IMG/VR virus record: IMGVR_UViG_3300013104_000054
Location: 1 to 34,214 of that record
From: a virus
Length of the DNA: 34,214 nt
Reading direction: 5' to 3' (one strand)
Shown: one piece after another, positions 1 through 7,197 of the stretch
Layout: every line of letters begins with the position of its first letter
Numbering within the stretch: position 1 is the stretch's first letter
The notes under the pieces: generated by a model
The model's database searches: none
Told to the model about the DNA's origin: nothing
Seen by the model: only the letters and a program-made list of their open reading frames with translations
Program-made: the position numbers and the translations under genes

Positions 1-379
1 ATTTAGTCTTTCTTATCAATAAAAAAAGCTTTTAGAGGCGAAGTTGGTTATTAATAATTTAGTTATTTGTATTGGAAAACAAAGTGTTAAAATTATGGGG
101 TTGGGATGCTTTGAATATACAATTATCTCGAATTTTAACCTATTGAAACTACTAAGGTTTACAACTTGTTCCAACCACTTACAATCCAAACCAGACTCGG
201 CGGATTCTACTTTTTTTATAGTGTGCTTGTGGGTTTTGATGTTTTATTAATACTTTAAAAATTAATAACTTAATATGGAAAAAGTACGTGTTTTATTGAG
301 ACTGAAAAGCACTTGTAGACTATTTGTAGACTGTTGAGAAACATGGTTAAATCTAAGTTCGCTAAAACTGGTTTAAGAC
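1..379. other. Non-coding stretch before the integrase
   Basis: About 380 AT-rich bases with no reading frame that has both a ribosome site and a protein-like composition. I see no tRNA or tmRNA end that could be the integration target. It may carry the left attachment site and the integrase promoter, but I cannot place either with certainty. Confidence 0.5.
313..334 (+). repeat. Tandem 11-bp repeat upstream of integrase
   Basis: The octamer TTGTAGAC occurs at 313-320 and again at 324-331, one DNA turn (11 bp) apart. The two 11-mers, TTGTAGACTAT and TTGTAGACTGT starting at these positions, differ by one base. It lies 46 bp before the integrase start. Short same-phase repeats next to int are typical of integrase arm-type or excisionase sites, so this is a candidate part of the attachment region. 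That role is inferred. Confidence 0.4.
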
Positions 380-1642
380 ATGAAACTCAACAAATCTAAT
401 GTTGATGCTATTCCATTGACAGATAAAGGTCAAAAAATATATCGAGACTCAGAACTAATTGGATTTGCTGTTCGGGTAACCAATAAAAGCAAAACATATA
501 TCGTTGAACGTCGACATGAAGGTGAGTTATTTCGAGTAACGATTGGCAAGACTACTGATGTTCCTGCTACAAATGCTCGAGCAAAAGCTCAGATGATTCT
601 TGCGAAAATTTCAAATAACGAATATGAAAAACCAACAAGATTAAAAAGTGTTTCTAATCCGTTAGACATTACAGTGAATGAAGCGCTTCAAATTTATATT
701 GATAAAAATGACTTTAGGCCAAAAACTATAAAGCAGTACAACACGTACTTTAACCTCTATTTAGGATGGGGTAATAGGAAGCTTTTTCAGATTACCAAGC
801 AGGAAGTCTTAGATCGTTTTATTGAGGTATCAAACATAAGTGAATCTTCAGCAAATGGAGCAGTATCTCTTTTAGGTACCTTGTGGAAGTACATCCATGT
901 TCTTTATTCAACAGATGAAACCCCAATTATTAAAACTAATCCTGTTGATATCATTTCCGTAACGAGGGGATGGAACAAGATTGCCAGTAGAGATAGGCAT
1001 CTTCACAAAGACATTATTCACAAATATTACAACGCAGTACTTAACTATGAAGATGAGGTGAATCTTGAAAATACAGCAAGGTCAAATACACATCGAGATA
1101 TAGTATTAATGTGTATGTATACAGGTTGTCGAAAACAGGAAGCGTGTTCTTTAAAGTGGACTGATGTAAATATTAAAAATGGTACCTTAACTTTTAGAGA
1201 TACCAAAAACGGTACAGATCATACTTTTCCAATCGGTGAACATTTACATAGTATTTTGCGAGAACGTTGGTTATTAAGAGAAAACGATTGGGTTTTCCCT
1301 GCTACAAAGATGCCTACCTCTTGGAATATGCACGCGACTAAGGTGGATACACTGTTAAACAGAGTGGGTAAGGAAGTTGACTATTACGTTTCAATGCATG
1401 ATTTCCGTCGTACATTTGCCTCTATATGTAATCTATTAAGATTTAATATCTATGTGACAAAAAGACTTCTGAATCATACTGCTCGCCCAAGGGTCGATGT
1501 TACAGGTGGATATGTTCAAATTCCTGATGAGGAATTAAAAGCATCCATGAATATGATTGAGGCGGTTTATCAAGGAAAAATTGATTGTTTTAACTATCAA
1601 TCAGTTTGGGCGGAAAGGTTAAAAGAAATAAAGGCGGTATAA
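380..1642 (+). CDS. int: Tyrosine-recombinase phage integrase
   Basis: Site-specific recombinase that inserts and, with an excisionase, removes the prophage. The N-terminal ~75 residues look like the Arm-DNA-binding domain of P4/lambda-type integrases (SELIGFAVRV, then RVTIGK). A SAM-like core-binding domain covers about 95-195. The catalytic set is visible: R251 in TGCRKQE, K276 in DTKNG, H340 and R343 in MHDFRRTF, H366 in LLNH and the nucleophile Y378 in GGYVQ. At 420 residues it is full length. An in-frame TAA lies two codons before the ATG, which fixes the start; the ribosome site is poor. It converges on the excisionase-like gene, and their stop codons lie in one hairpin. Confidence 0.95.
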   Translation: MKLNKSNVDAIPLTDKGQKIYRDSELIGFAVRVTNKSKTYIVERRHEGELFRVTIGKTTDVPATNARAKAQMILAKISNNEYEKPTRLKSVSNPLDITVNEALQIYIDKNDFRPKTIKQYNTYFNLYLGWGNRKLFQITKQEVLDRFIEVSNISESSANGAVSLLGTLWKYIHVLYSTDETPIIKTNPVDIISVTRGWNKIASRDRHLHKDIIHKYYNAVLNYEDEVNLENTARSNTHRDIVLMCMYTGCRKQEACSLKWTDVNIKNGTLTFRDTKNGTDHTFPIGEHLHSILRERWLLRENDWVFPATKMPTSWNMHATKVDTLLNRVGKEVDYYVSMHDFRRTFASICNLLRFNIYVTKRLLNHTARPRVDVTGGYVQIPDEELKASMNMIEAVYQGKIDCFNYQSVWAERLKEIKAV

Positions 1643-1649
1643 CCGCCTT
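1631..1649. terminator. Hairpin spanning the int and xis stop codons
   Basis: AAGGCGGT (1631-1638) and ACCGCCTT (1642-1649) form a perfect 8-bp stem with a 3-base loop that covers both convergent stop codons. On the minus strand it is followed by a T-rich run (TTTATTTCTTTT), so it probably ends the leftward early operon. On the plus strand there is no T tract. Confidence 0.6.
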
Positions 1650-1917
1650 AAATCGTAGCAAGTTGTGCTGTGTTCAGCACAGTCTTGCTTTGTTCATACT
1701 TTAATACGTCTTTCTTTTTATATGAGACACGTCTTCCAATTTTAGAAAATGGCATAGATGATTGATCGCACCGCATTCTAGCTAATGTCCACGGTGAACA
1801 ATCCAGATAAAGGGCCACAACTTCCTGAGGAAATTTCTGTTCTTCATTTGCCATGATAAAACGATCTAAATATTCTTGCTGTTCATTATCAGGTAGATTT
1901 CTCAAATCTTTTAACAT
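1648..1917 (-). CDS. Excisionase-like helix-turn-helix protein
   Basis: An 89-residue protein with a MerR/AlpA-type HTH_17 domain at about 30-75: FPQEVVALYLDCSPWTLARMR, then PFSKIGRRVSYKKKDVLKYE. Such small winged-helix proteins act as phage excisionases, bending attachment DNA and steering the integrase towards excision. The start chosen has a near-perfect ribosome site (AAGGAGGAGTAAA before ATG); a longer frame back to 2004 only overlaps the upstream gene. It is the last gene of the leftward operon and lies tail to tail with the integrase, the usual place for xis. Excisionase activity is inferred from fold and position; an AlpA-like regulator is the alternative. Confidence 0.75.
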   Translation of the reverse strand: MLKDLRNLPDNEQQEYLDRFIMANEEQKFPQEVVALYLDCSPWTLARMRCDQSSMPFSKIGRRVSYKKKDVLKYEQSKTVLNTAQLATI

Positions 1918-1918
1918 T

Positions 1919-2254
1919 TTACTCCTCCTTACTTTCCGCTTTAGGCTTTGCCCACCACAAACAAGGCCCATCTTCTGTATCAAAACCTGCAATAAGAAAG
2001 GCATCTTTTATAGGTGCTTGTGGTTTCCAGTTTGACCAATCTGTACAGTCGTCTTCAGGAATTTCTGGAATATCCCAATAATCCAGTCGCTCAATAAGTA
2101 TTTCTAGACCGAGGTTTTTTTGAAGCTGTGCCCATTGCTCCTTAGTATAAAATTCAGAATTTTCACTAATGGTGTCGTGCTTCTCTATATCTGGGTGGAA
2201 CCAGTTGCAATTTAAATCATCTGGCACTTCAATTGGCTGTATTTGATATTTCAT
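1919..2254 (-). CDS. Hypothetical acidic protein
   Basis: A 111-residue acidic protein rich in Trp, Asp and Glu, with no domain I recognise. Its start overlaps the stop of the preceding gene in an ATGA, and its stop lies one base before the excisionase start and inside that gene's ribosome site. Translation of the three genes is therefore probably coupled. It contains LDYWDIPEIPEDDCTDWSNW and a C-terminal GPCLWWAKPK segment. Such Trp/Asp-rich small proteins are common in Acinetobacter phage early operons and have no known role. Confidence 0.7.
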   Translation of the reverse strand: MKYQIQPIEVPDDLNCNWFHPDIEKHDTISENSEFYTKEQWAQLQKNLGLEILIERLDYWDIPEIPEDDCTDWSNWKPQAPIKDAFLIAGFDTEDGPCLWWAKPKAESKEE

Positions 2255-2808
2255 TCCATGGCTCCCGATTCTTTTGCGTCATACATCTGTTTGCAATATT
2301 TAGCCGCTTCCAATGCAGCCTCTTCTGATTCAAGTAACTTCCATGCGATATGATCATCTTCACCATCCCAAACCCTTGCGGCATACAAAGTGTTGCTTTG
2401 AGTGATTAAATACTCTTTGTGTTGAACTGGTTTAACTTCACCAATAGTTAATTCACAAAGAGAACCGTCAATACCATCATGGTCTAACCATAGACCTTCA
2501 TCCTCATCAAGAAACCAGTCTTCGGTATTTTTCTTTTCAACAAGCATGTGTGTATCTGGCACCGCCTGAGTTTTGGCTTTCATGAAAGTTACAGCTTTTT
2601 TCCACATTGCCCAACCACTATTAACGCGGTGGTATATTTCTAAAATATCCTCTTCACTTAGCTCGGTTTTGATACCTTCAGCTATTTCAAAACACCCACC
2701 AATCATGTCAAATTCAAGAACTTCTAAATGATTTGGAAGCCAATATTTTTCTTTAAAAAAAGGTAATTGTTCTGCCCAAAATGCTTGTTTAGTTTTTAAA
2801 TCAATCAT
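2251..2808 (-). CDS. Hypothetical acidic early protein
   Basis: A 185-residue soluble acidic protein with no transmembrane segment and no motif I can assign. Its N-terminus (LKTKQAFWAEQLPFF) is followed by an acidic middle part (WFLDEDEGLWLDHDGID). The C-terminal ~45 residues (HIAWKLLESEEAALEAAKYCKQMYDA) probably form helices. It starts immediately after the stop of the upstream gene with no gap (TGAATG) and overlaps the downstream gene by 4 bases. This marks it as an integral operon member rather than a chance frame. Function unknown. Confidence 0.7.
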   Translation of the reverse strand: MIDLKTKQAFWAEQLPFFKEKYWLPNHLEVLEFDMIGGCFEIAEGIKTELSEEDILEIYHRVNSGWAMWKKAVTFMKAKTQAVPDTHMLVEKKNTEDWFLDEDEGLWLDHDGIDGSLCELTIGEVKPVQHKEYLITQSNTLYAARVWDGEDDHIAWKLLESEEAALEAAKYCKQMYDAKESGAME

Positions 2809-3105
2809 TCACGCCACCATTTTATAAATACGTTTTACTTCATGATCCAACTCATCCATTGCTGAGCGACCTTCTTTGAAATACTTCAATAACATCAACT
2901 TGTAGCGCTCTTGAGCTGCTTTGTTCATCTCACCTTTATCGGTCAAGGTGAGGGTGGCTTTATTACCTTTAATTAGGTTCACCCCGTTTGGTGTACCTCG
3001 TCCGCGATAGCCAGCATTCACATTGAAAACAATGAATTTCTCGAAAAGCTGCTGGGGTAACAGCTTTGGCTCGAAAAGAAACTCAGGAGTAATCTGTTTC
3101 GACAT
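2809..3105 (-). CDS. Hypothetical protein
   Basis: A 98-residue basic protein. The middle part (NVNAGYRGRGTPNGVNLIKGN followed by KATLTLTDKGEMNKAAQERY) looks like a small beta-rich unit leading into a helical C-terminus (DELDHEVKRIYKMVA). It is coupled to both neighbours: its ATG overlaps the upstream stop as TAATG and its stop abuts the next start. It lies between the RecA-like ATPase genes and the excisionase end of the operon. I do not recognise the family. Confidence 0.68.
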   Translation of the reverse strand: MSKQITPEFLFEPKLLPQQLFEKFIVFNVNAGYRGRGTPNGVNLIKGNKATLTLTDKGEMNKAAQERYKLMLLKYFKEGRSAMDELDHEVKRIYKMVA

Positions 3106-4106
3106 TAGAAAGGTTCCTCCAGTAAATAATCAGGTTCAGCATCTGGTTGAGAACTTGCTAGATTTTCTAATTCAAAACGGCGTTTTCTCACAAACCCCAT
3201 AAGCTTCGGTTGAATCTGTGGATCTCGTGCAGCCACATCAATTTCAAGTGCATCCAAAGTTGTAAGATCTGGTGCATTTTGGATCTGAACCATTAGAGAA
3301 GGCGGTTCACCTGAAGGAGCCTTTTCTTTTTCTAACTGTTCAAGTCGTTTGTGAGTTGCAAGAAGCAAAGGTTCCATTTGTTTATCAGACCAAGTACGGG
3401 TATAGCGATAAACTGCATTTACTTCGTCAGGTGTTTTTGACTCACTAACGCGTTGCAGAAGGGTATCAAGGTTTTTTTGATATTCAGGATCTAATGTCGG
3501 GTCAGTAGTGTCATGAACTAATAGATCCTCAGAATGGGAAACATAAGCCCCTTTAGTAATAACTACTACCCCTTCGAGGGCATCGCCAACGTCTTTTGAT
3601 GTTTCTTTAACAACTGGTAATTCATCTTTTAACTGTGATGCTTTCTTATTACGCTTCTTTTTATTCTCAATTTCAAGTTCTGTAGTTTTTAAAGGCACAT
3701 CTTTTATTGAATTGCCTCCAAGTAATTTACAAAGAGCTTCATATTGTAATCTGGCATTATCCAAATCACGTTGAGCAAAACCACTATCAACCATAGTGAC
3801 AATGCCATAACCCACACCTTGATAAACATGCTTCTCAATAAAGCCAGCGGGATTAATAACAAAAACCTCTTTATCAATCTCTAATTCATCAACAGTTAAA
3901 GGCTTAGTAAAGGTAATGCCAGCAAGTTCAATCACATCAATCTTGATGCAGAATTCAAAACCCGGTTTACCAAACACAGAAGCGGGGAATTGATCTAAAT
4001 CGGCAAATTCCAACATGTCTCCAGCAGGACGGCAGAGGACAGTCTTACCTTTTTGAAGTGCTGCAAAAGCTTCAGATGCTGTTAGTAAATTATTCATGCT
4101 GTCCAT
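3105..4106 (-). CDS. Hypothetical protein downstream of the Sak4-like ATPase
   Basis: A 333-residue protein. The first ~110 residues look globular (SEAFAALQKGKTVLCRPAGD, IKIDVIELAGITFTKPLTVD) and resemble an N-terminal module often seen at the start of phage early proteins. A lysine-rich linker follows at about 145-165, and the C-terminal half is helical (DTLLQRVSESKTPDEVNAVY, then KQMEPLLLATHKRLEQLEKE). It ends in an acidic tail (LLEEPF), which in single-strand-binding proteins recruits partners; that similarity may be chance. It overlaps the ATPase gene by 13 bases, so a joint role in recombination or replication is plausible but not shown. A start at Met4 is also possible. Confidence 0.7.
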   Translation of the reverse strand: MDSMNNLLTASEAFAALQKGKTVLCRPAGDMLEFADLDQFPASVFGKPGFEFCIKIDVIELAGITFTKPLTVDELEIDKEVFVINPAGFIEKHVYQGVGYGIVTMVDSGFAQRDLDNARLQYEALCKLLGGNSIKDVPLKTTELEIENKKKRNKKASQLKDELPVVKETSKDVGDALEGVVVITKGAYVSHSEDLLVHDTTDPTLDPEYQKNLDTLLQRVSESKTPDEVNAVYRYTRTWSDKQMEPLLLATHKRLEQLEKEKAPSGEPPSLMVQIQNAPDLTTLDALEIDVAARDPQIQPKLMGFVRKRRFELENLASSQPDAEPDYLLEEPF

Positions 4107-5164
4107 CCTTCCATATCTGATTTAGCAGTACAGGCGTTTAAAATGTTTTGTTCGTACTTAGTACCCTTGAAGTAATTAGTTGGGTAATCCAAGTCACTGA
4201 TACGTATAGCTGACTCGATGTGTTTCAAAGCGAGTTGGTACTCGTTTTCTAAAGTCTTTTCTTGTTGCTCAATAAGTCGTTGTTCATTTGCTTGTTGAGC
4301 TTGTTGATTTTGCTGAATGATCTTTTTAATACCGTCGCAAGTCTCTTCAAATATTTGCTGTTTCACATCATGAAGACTATTTAGACCACGCTTTGCACAG
4401 TAATTCGCAATATCAATTCCCGCTTGATGCATTAAGTGCTCAAGTTCTAAAAATTGATTACCATTGATACATGCATTAGCAGATCCTGAGAGTAGCCACT
4501 GTTTTAATAAAACGCCGTCATGCTCACCCAATTGACGAGGATCTAGGAACAGTCGAGAACGGTCCTTAGTTGCTATAGCAATATTGTCATGTGTTAGATC
4601 TAGAACAGTCGTAAATTCATATTCAATACCATCACGTTGTTCGGCCTTCATACCAACTTTTTCAACTTTCTTTTTGCCGTTATCGTTGGTCTGTATGGTT
4701 TCCATTTTTGAGCGCATGGTCACAATGATGTTGATGCTGGATTGCAACATTGCATCAATAAATTTGCGGTGGCGTGGCGTTACTTGGCTCCATGCACCCC
4801 AAGAATTCCCTTTAAATGGTCCTGCGGCCAGTTGATCAACAATTTCAAGACACCCACCTACACCAGACCACTCATGAGTAATGCTATCTAAAATGAGGGT
4901 GTCGAAATTTGCTTGCTCAGCTGCTTTAATTACCTGAATAAACTTTTCTGGTGTATATGGTGGTTGAATATTGGCATGTTCAAATTCAACTAAATCTTCA
5001 TATAACTCAGCGCTACTATTCTCAGTATCAGCTACAGCTATACGGCCACCCATACCCTTAGCAAGTAATAGGGCAGTAAAGGTTTTACCTGAGCCCGTAG
5101 GCCCTGCAATTGCTAAACGCAATTTCGCGTTTTTACGTTCTGCTTTTTTAAAGAAAACTGCCAT
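4094..5164 (-). CDS. AAA/RecA-like ATPase, Sak4-type recombination protein
   Basis: A 356-residue P-loop ATPase of the AAA_24 group. Walker A is GPTGSGKT (21-28) and Walker B is LILDS (90-94), followed by ITHEWSG. The C-terminal third is a Gln/Glu-rich helical region (QQNQQAQQANEQRL). Phage proteins of this type include the Sak4 family, RecA-core proteins that anneal single strands and aid recombination. Its place in the leftward early operon upstream of xis fits a recombination role like lambda red. A ribosome site (AAGGA) lies 8 bases before the ATG. The ATPase call is firm; the Sak4 assignment rests on recognition only. Confidence 0.85.
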   Translation of the reverse strand: MAVFFKKAERKNAKLRLAIAGPTGSGKTFTALLLAKGMGGRIAVADTENSSAELYEDLVEFEHANIQPPYTPEKFIQVIKAAEQANFDTLILDSITHEWSGVGGCLEIVDQLAAGPFKGNSWGAWSQVTPRHRKFIDAMLQSSINIIVTMRSKMETIQTNDNGKKKVEKVGMKAEQRDGIEYEFTTVLDLTHDNIAIATKDRSRLFLDPRQLGEHDGVLLKQWLLSGSANACINGNQFLELEHLMHQAGIDIANYCAKRGLNSLHDVKQQIFEETCDGIKKIIQQNQQAQQANEQRLIEQQEKTLENEYQLALKHIESAIRISDLDYPTNYFKGTKYEQNILNACTAKSDMEGWTA

Positions 5165-5175
5165 TTTTATTATCC

Positions 5176-5499
5176 TTATCTTGAGCCAGTGAAACCGCGA
5201 GAACGCTTATAGTTTTTACGGTCAGGTGAAGGGATGTGTGAGCCGCCTAAATCCTTGGCTAGTTGTTTAGAGCGCTGGTGGCTGATTTCTTGAGTTAAAA
5301 CGTTCCAAACTTTCGGATATTCAGTTTTAAACTCCTCAACGTTAAGAGGTGTCTTAACTTCCTTGATGATTTTGTACAGCACGGTGCCATTAGCATTTGA
5401 CACAAAAATCTGCCAACCAATGCGAACGGAGTAGAGGCCTGTATTGTCGCGGCCTAAATAAGACTTATAACCATCAGGGTGTTTTTTGAAATTATTCAT
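5176..5499 (-). CDS. Hypothetical protein
   Basis: A 107-residue basic protein with an N-terminal beta-rich part (GYKSYLGRDNTGLYSVRIGW, then VLYKIIKEV) and a strongly basic C-terminus (PDRKNYKRSRGFTGSR) that could touch nucleic acid. It starts two bases after the lipoprotein gene stop and ends 11 bases before the ATPase start, so the three genes are surely co-transcribed. No family recognised. Confidence 0.68.
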   Translation of the reverse strand: MNNFKKHPDGYKSYLGRDNTGLYSVRIGWQIFVSNANGTVLYKIIKEVKTPLNVEEFKTEYPKVWNVLTQEISHQRSKQLAKDLGGSHIPSPDRKNYKRSRGFTGSR

Positions 5500-5501
5500 G
5501 A

Positions 5502-5942
5502 TTAAGCCTCCACCAACTTATTACGTTCGATGAAGCCTTTAAGAAGTGCATTGATATTGCGATGATCGTTGTAATCTGTGAAATCGCTGTAAGACTTACC
5601 GTTTACATCGGTAATTTCATTGATTGTGAGTTGGGTTACATCAACAGCAGTAAATTCGGAACCTGGAACACCGTAGCTATCAGGATGAGTTTCAAAGTCA
5701 AAGCTAACGTTAACTCGGAAGCCATCAAGTTTAATAACTGCTATACCAGACGTATTACCAATGATCTTGGCCGTTTGAACGCCATAGCTGCTAGGTTGAG
5801 TTTGTGGTGTGAAGTTGTAGGAATTAGAACCAGAACTAGACTGTGCTGTTTTATATTCACAAGAAGCTAAACCAGCAATCAAAACTAGAGCTGTAAAGCC
5901 CGTAACTTTGATTTGGTTGAAAGGAATTGTATTTACGTTCAT
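5502..5942 (-). CDS. Small lipoprotein, first gene of the leftward operon
   Basis: The chosen start gives 146 residues with an N-terminal hydrophobic stretch ending in a lipobox (TALVLIAGLASC at about 16-27). The mature protein would be lipid-anchored, with a Ser/Asn-rich spacer and a beta-rich domain. A longer frame exists back to 6041, but it runs through the leader hairpin and the PL promoter, so the ATG at 5942 is preferred; GAG lies 8-10 bases upstream. It is the promoter-proximal gene, so it may be made early or by a leaky prophage. Envelope lipoproteins encoded by phages can block superinfection, but nothing in the sequence proves that here. Confidence 0.7.
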   Translation of the reverse strand: MNVNTIPFNQIKVTGFTALVLIAGLASCEYKTAQSSSGSNSYNFTPQTQPSSYGVQTAKIIGNTSGIAVIKLDGFRVNVSFDFETHPDSYGVPGSEFTAVDVTQLTINEITDVNGKSYSDFTDYNDHRNINALLKGFIERNKLVEA

Positions 5943-5961
5943 AATTGATCTCGCAGTTTGC

Positions 5962-5995
5962 AAAGCCCCGTTGCCGTCCAAAGTTCCGGGGCTTT
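5962..5995 (-). promoter_or_regulatory. Leader hairpin of the PL transcript
   Basis: AAAGCCCCG (5962-5970) and CGGGGCTTT (5987-5995) form a perfect 9-bp stem with a 16-base loop. It begins about 10 bases after the predicted PL start. On the minus strand no T run follows, so it is not a normal terminator for the operon it precedes. On the plus strand a TTTTTG tract follows, which could stop transcription coming the other way. It may stabilise the 5' end, act as an attenuator or serve as an antitermination site. Confidence 0.6.
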
Positions 5996-6012
5996 TTGTT
6001 GTCTGTGAGGTC

Positions 6013-6041
6013 AATATAGTTTTATCTATTATTACTATCAA
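6013..6041 (-). promoter_or_regulatory. PL: leftward early promoter
   Basis: On the minus strand TTGATA (6041-6036), a 17-base spacer and TATATT (6018-6013) give a good sigma70 promoter, with transcription starting near 6006 and running into the lipoprotein-to-xis operon. The -35 abuts the operator at 6041-6054. Confidence 0.75.
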
Positions 6042-6096
6042 TAGGTATAACTATAATTTAATAGTTTTGATAGTTGTATTTAATAGAAGTAACTAT
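6041..6096. promoter_or_regulatory. Left operator cluster (OL)
   Basis: Sites with the pattern ATAG-N6-CTAT occur at 6041-6054 (ATAGGTATAACTAT) and 6083-6096 (ATAGAAGTAACTAT), with a degenerate ATAGT half-site pair between them (6061-6074). The first site is identical to one in the right cluster (6911-6924). Matching sites beside both early promoters are what a repressor/Cro switch needs. Confidence 0.7.
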
Positions 6097-6157
6097 CGTC
6101 AAAAAGCCCACCATATAGGTGGGCAATTGTATAATAATGTTTCTAAATTGAATTTAC

Positions 6158-6829
6158 TTAACCAGCTCTCCAGAACTGACGACCCATTACTTTAAAATTT
6201 TTCCCATTGTCTTCAGTGACTTTACGATCTCTAAATTTTTCATTAAGGCTGTGAAGAATTAGTGAGCCATCTGCTTCTTTAAAGATCTGCTTCAGCATTC
6301 CTTCTCCTGCAAAATAAACAGCGTATATCTCACCATCAATTACATCTGTTTGAGAGATATCAATACCCACCAAGTCACCATCTTTAATATAATCCGTCAT
6401 GCTATCACCCTTAGCTTTAATGATTCGCATACATTCTTGAGCAACGCGTTTTTCTTTAAAGAATGATGAAGGAAATGGGACCATTCCATTTATTGCATCA
6501 AAGTGAAACTCAATAGACTCACCAGGTCCACAAGAAAAATTTGCTTCCACAACTTCTATCCAAATGTAATTGTCAGTTCCTTTTTGGGCCACAGTAGGCT
6601 TAACGAAATCTTTTTCGGTAAATCCATCTTCAGTTTTACCTGTTGTTAACCAATAAGCATCTACACCTAAATAGTTAGCAATTAGTGGAAGAAAGGCAGA
6701 TTTTAAGCTCTTACCGCTTTCTAAGGCTTGGTATGTTGGTTGTTTAATTCCAACCGCTTCAGCTACTTCATACTGACTTTTCCCAGCTTTAGTACGAGCC
6801 TCTTTTAATCGAGTTGCCAAATCAGACAT
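6158..6829 (-). CDS. CI-type repressor (XRE HTH plus S24 peptidase)
   Basis: A 223-residue lysogeny repressor. An N-terminal XRE helix-turn-helix (5-60: KSQYEVAEAVGIKQPTYQALESG) is joined by a linker to a LexA/UmuD/CI-like S24 peptidase domain. The expected self-cleavage bond is C100-G101 in NFSCGPGE, with nucleophile S143 in GDSM and general base K180 in GMLKQ. These fit RecA-stimulated autocleavage, so the prophage should be SOS-inducible. It is divergent from the cro-like gene across a 127-bp operator region. PRM drives it in lysogens and PRE at establishment. C-G at the cleavage bond is less usual than A-G but is known in the family. Confidence 0.93.
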   Translation of the reverse strand: MSDLATRLKEARTKAGKSQYEVAEAVGIKQPTYQALESGKSLKSAFLPLIANYLGVDAYWLTTGKTEDGFTEKDFVKPTVAQKGTDNYIWIEVVEANFSCGPGESIEFHFDAINGMVPFPSSFFKEKRVAQECMRIIKAKGDSMTDYIKDGDLVGIDISQTDVIDGEIYAVYFAGEGMLKQIFKEADGSLILHSLNEKFRDRKVTEDNGKNFKVMGRQFWRAG

Positions 6830-6858
6830 AGCAAAAACCTTAATTTGTTTAGAAGTGA

Positions 6859-6887
6859 ATTTTATAGGCTTAACTATAAAACTTCAA
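6859..6887 (-). promoter_or_regulatory. PRM: repressor maintenance promoter
   Basis: On the minus strand TTGAAG (6887-6882), a 17-base spacer and TAAAAT (6864-6859), with a start near 6852, 23 bases before the repressor ATG. The operator at 6864-6877 lies in its spacer and touches the -10, which predicts negative autoregulation at high repressor levels. Confidence 0.6.
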
Positions 6888-6924
6888 AAAGTTATATCTA
6901 TTGACATGTGATAGGTATAACTAT
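6864..6924. promoter_or_regulatory. Right operator cluster (OR), three sites
   Basis: ATAGGCTTAACTAT (6864-6877) and ATAGGTATAACTAT (6911-6924) match ATAG-N6-CTAT. A weaker copy on the minus strand (ATAGATATAACTTT, 6901-6888) lies between them. The spacing is 24 and 23 bp, so the sites fall on nearly the same face of the DNA, like lambda OR1-OR3. Confidence 0.7.
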
Positions 6925-6929
6925 AAATT
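6901..6929 (+). promoter_or_regulatory. PR: rightward early promoter
   Basis: A perfect -35 TTGACA (6901-6906) is followed by TAAATT at 17 bp (6924-6929) or the better TATAAA at 15 bp (6922-6927). The operator ATAGGTATAACTAT fills the spacer, so repressor binding would shut it. It drives cro, cII and the replication genes. Confidence 0.72.
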
Positions 6930-6956
6930 AACTATCAAAATAGGAGTTTGATAGTT
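6930..6956. repeat. Perfect 10-bp inverted repeat around the cro ribosome site
   Basis: AACTATCAAA (6930-6939) and TTTGATAGTT (6947-6956) flank ATAGGAG, the ribosome site of the cro-like gene, and the repeat ends one base before its ATG. The arms contain the same AACTAT/ATAGTT half-site as the operators. It is either an extra repressor/Cro site or, if transcription starts upstream, an RNA hairpin that presents the ribosome site in its loop. Confidence 0.6.
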
Positions 6957-7187
6957 ATGAGCCAGAATCTCATCGGAATCTACGAAAAACTAGTTGAGTT
7001 CTTAGGTGGTCAAACAAAGACAGCTCAAGTCCTACTTATAAAACAACCATCTGTAAATGCATGGCTTAAGGGTAAGAACCAAATGTCTGAAAAGATTGCA
7101 TTACGCGCTGAGCGTGTAACGAACGGGCATTTTAAGGCTTCTCAACTTTGTCCATCACTCTCAGAATTCGAAACATTAACCGCTTAG
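6957..7187 (+). CDS. Cro-like (YdaS-type) repressor
   Basis: A 76-residue HTH protein of the Cro/YdaS type: LGGQTKTAQVLLIKQPSVNAWLKG carries the helix-turn-helix, and SEKIALRAERVTNGHFKASQL is the typical C-terminal part of this group. It should bind the ATAG-N6-CTAT operators and push the switch towards lysis by shutting PRM. A TTG at 6948 is in frame but sits one base after the ribosome site TAGGAG; the ATG at 6957 has proper spacing. First gene of PR, 10 bases before the CII-like gene. Confidence 0.85.
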   Translation: MSQNLIGIYEKLVEFLGGQTKTAQVLLIKQPSVNAWLKGKNQMSEKIALRAERVTNGHFKASQLCPSLSEFETLTA

Positions 7188-7197
7188 GGATTAACTC

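Noticed and set aside
44-250. A 68-codon frame before the integrase
   Set aside because: Poor ribosome site, composition unlike the phage or host proteins here, and no family; most likely chance in AT-rich DNA.
1-379. tRNA or tmRNA gene as the integration target
   Set aside because: No cloverleaf arms or CCA end could be found on either strand.
4584-5192. Plus-strand frames inside the ATPase gene
   Set aside because: They run antisense to a clear Walker A/B protein and have no ribosome sites or domain-like composition.
5962-5995. Ordinary terminator of the leftward operon
   Set aside because: It lies upstream of that operon and lacks a T run on the transcribed strand.
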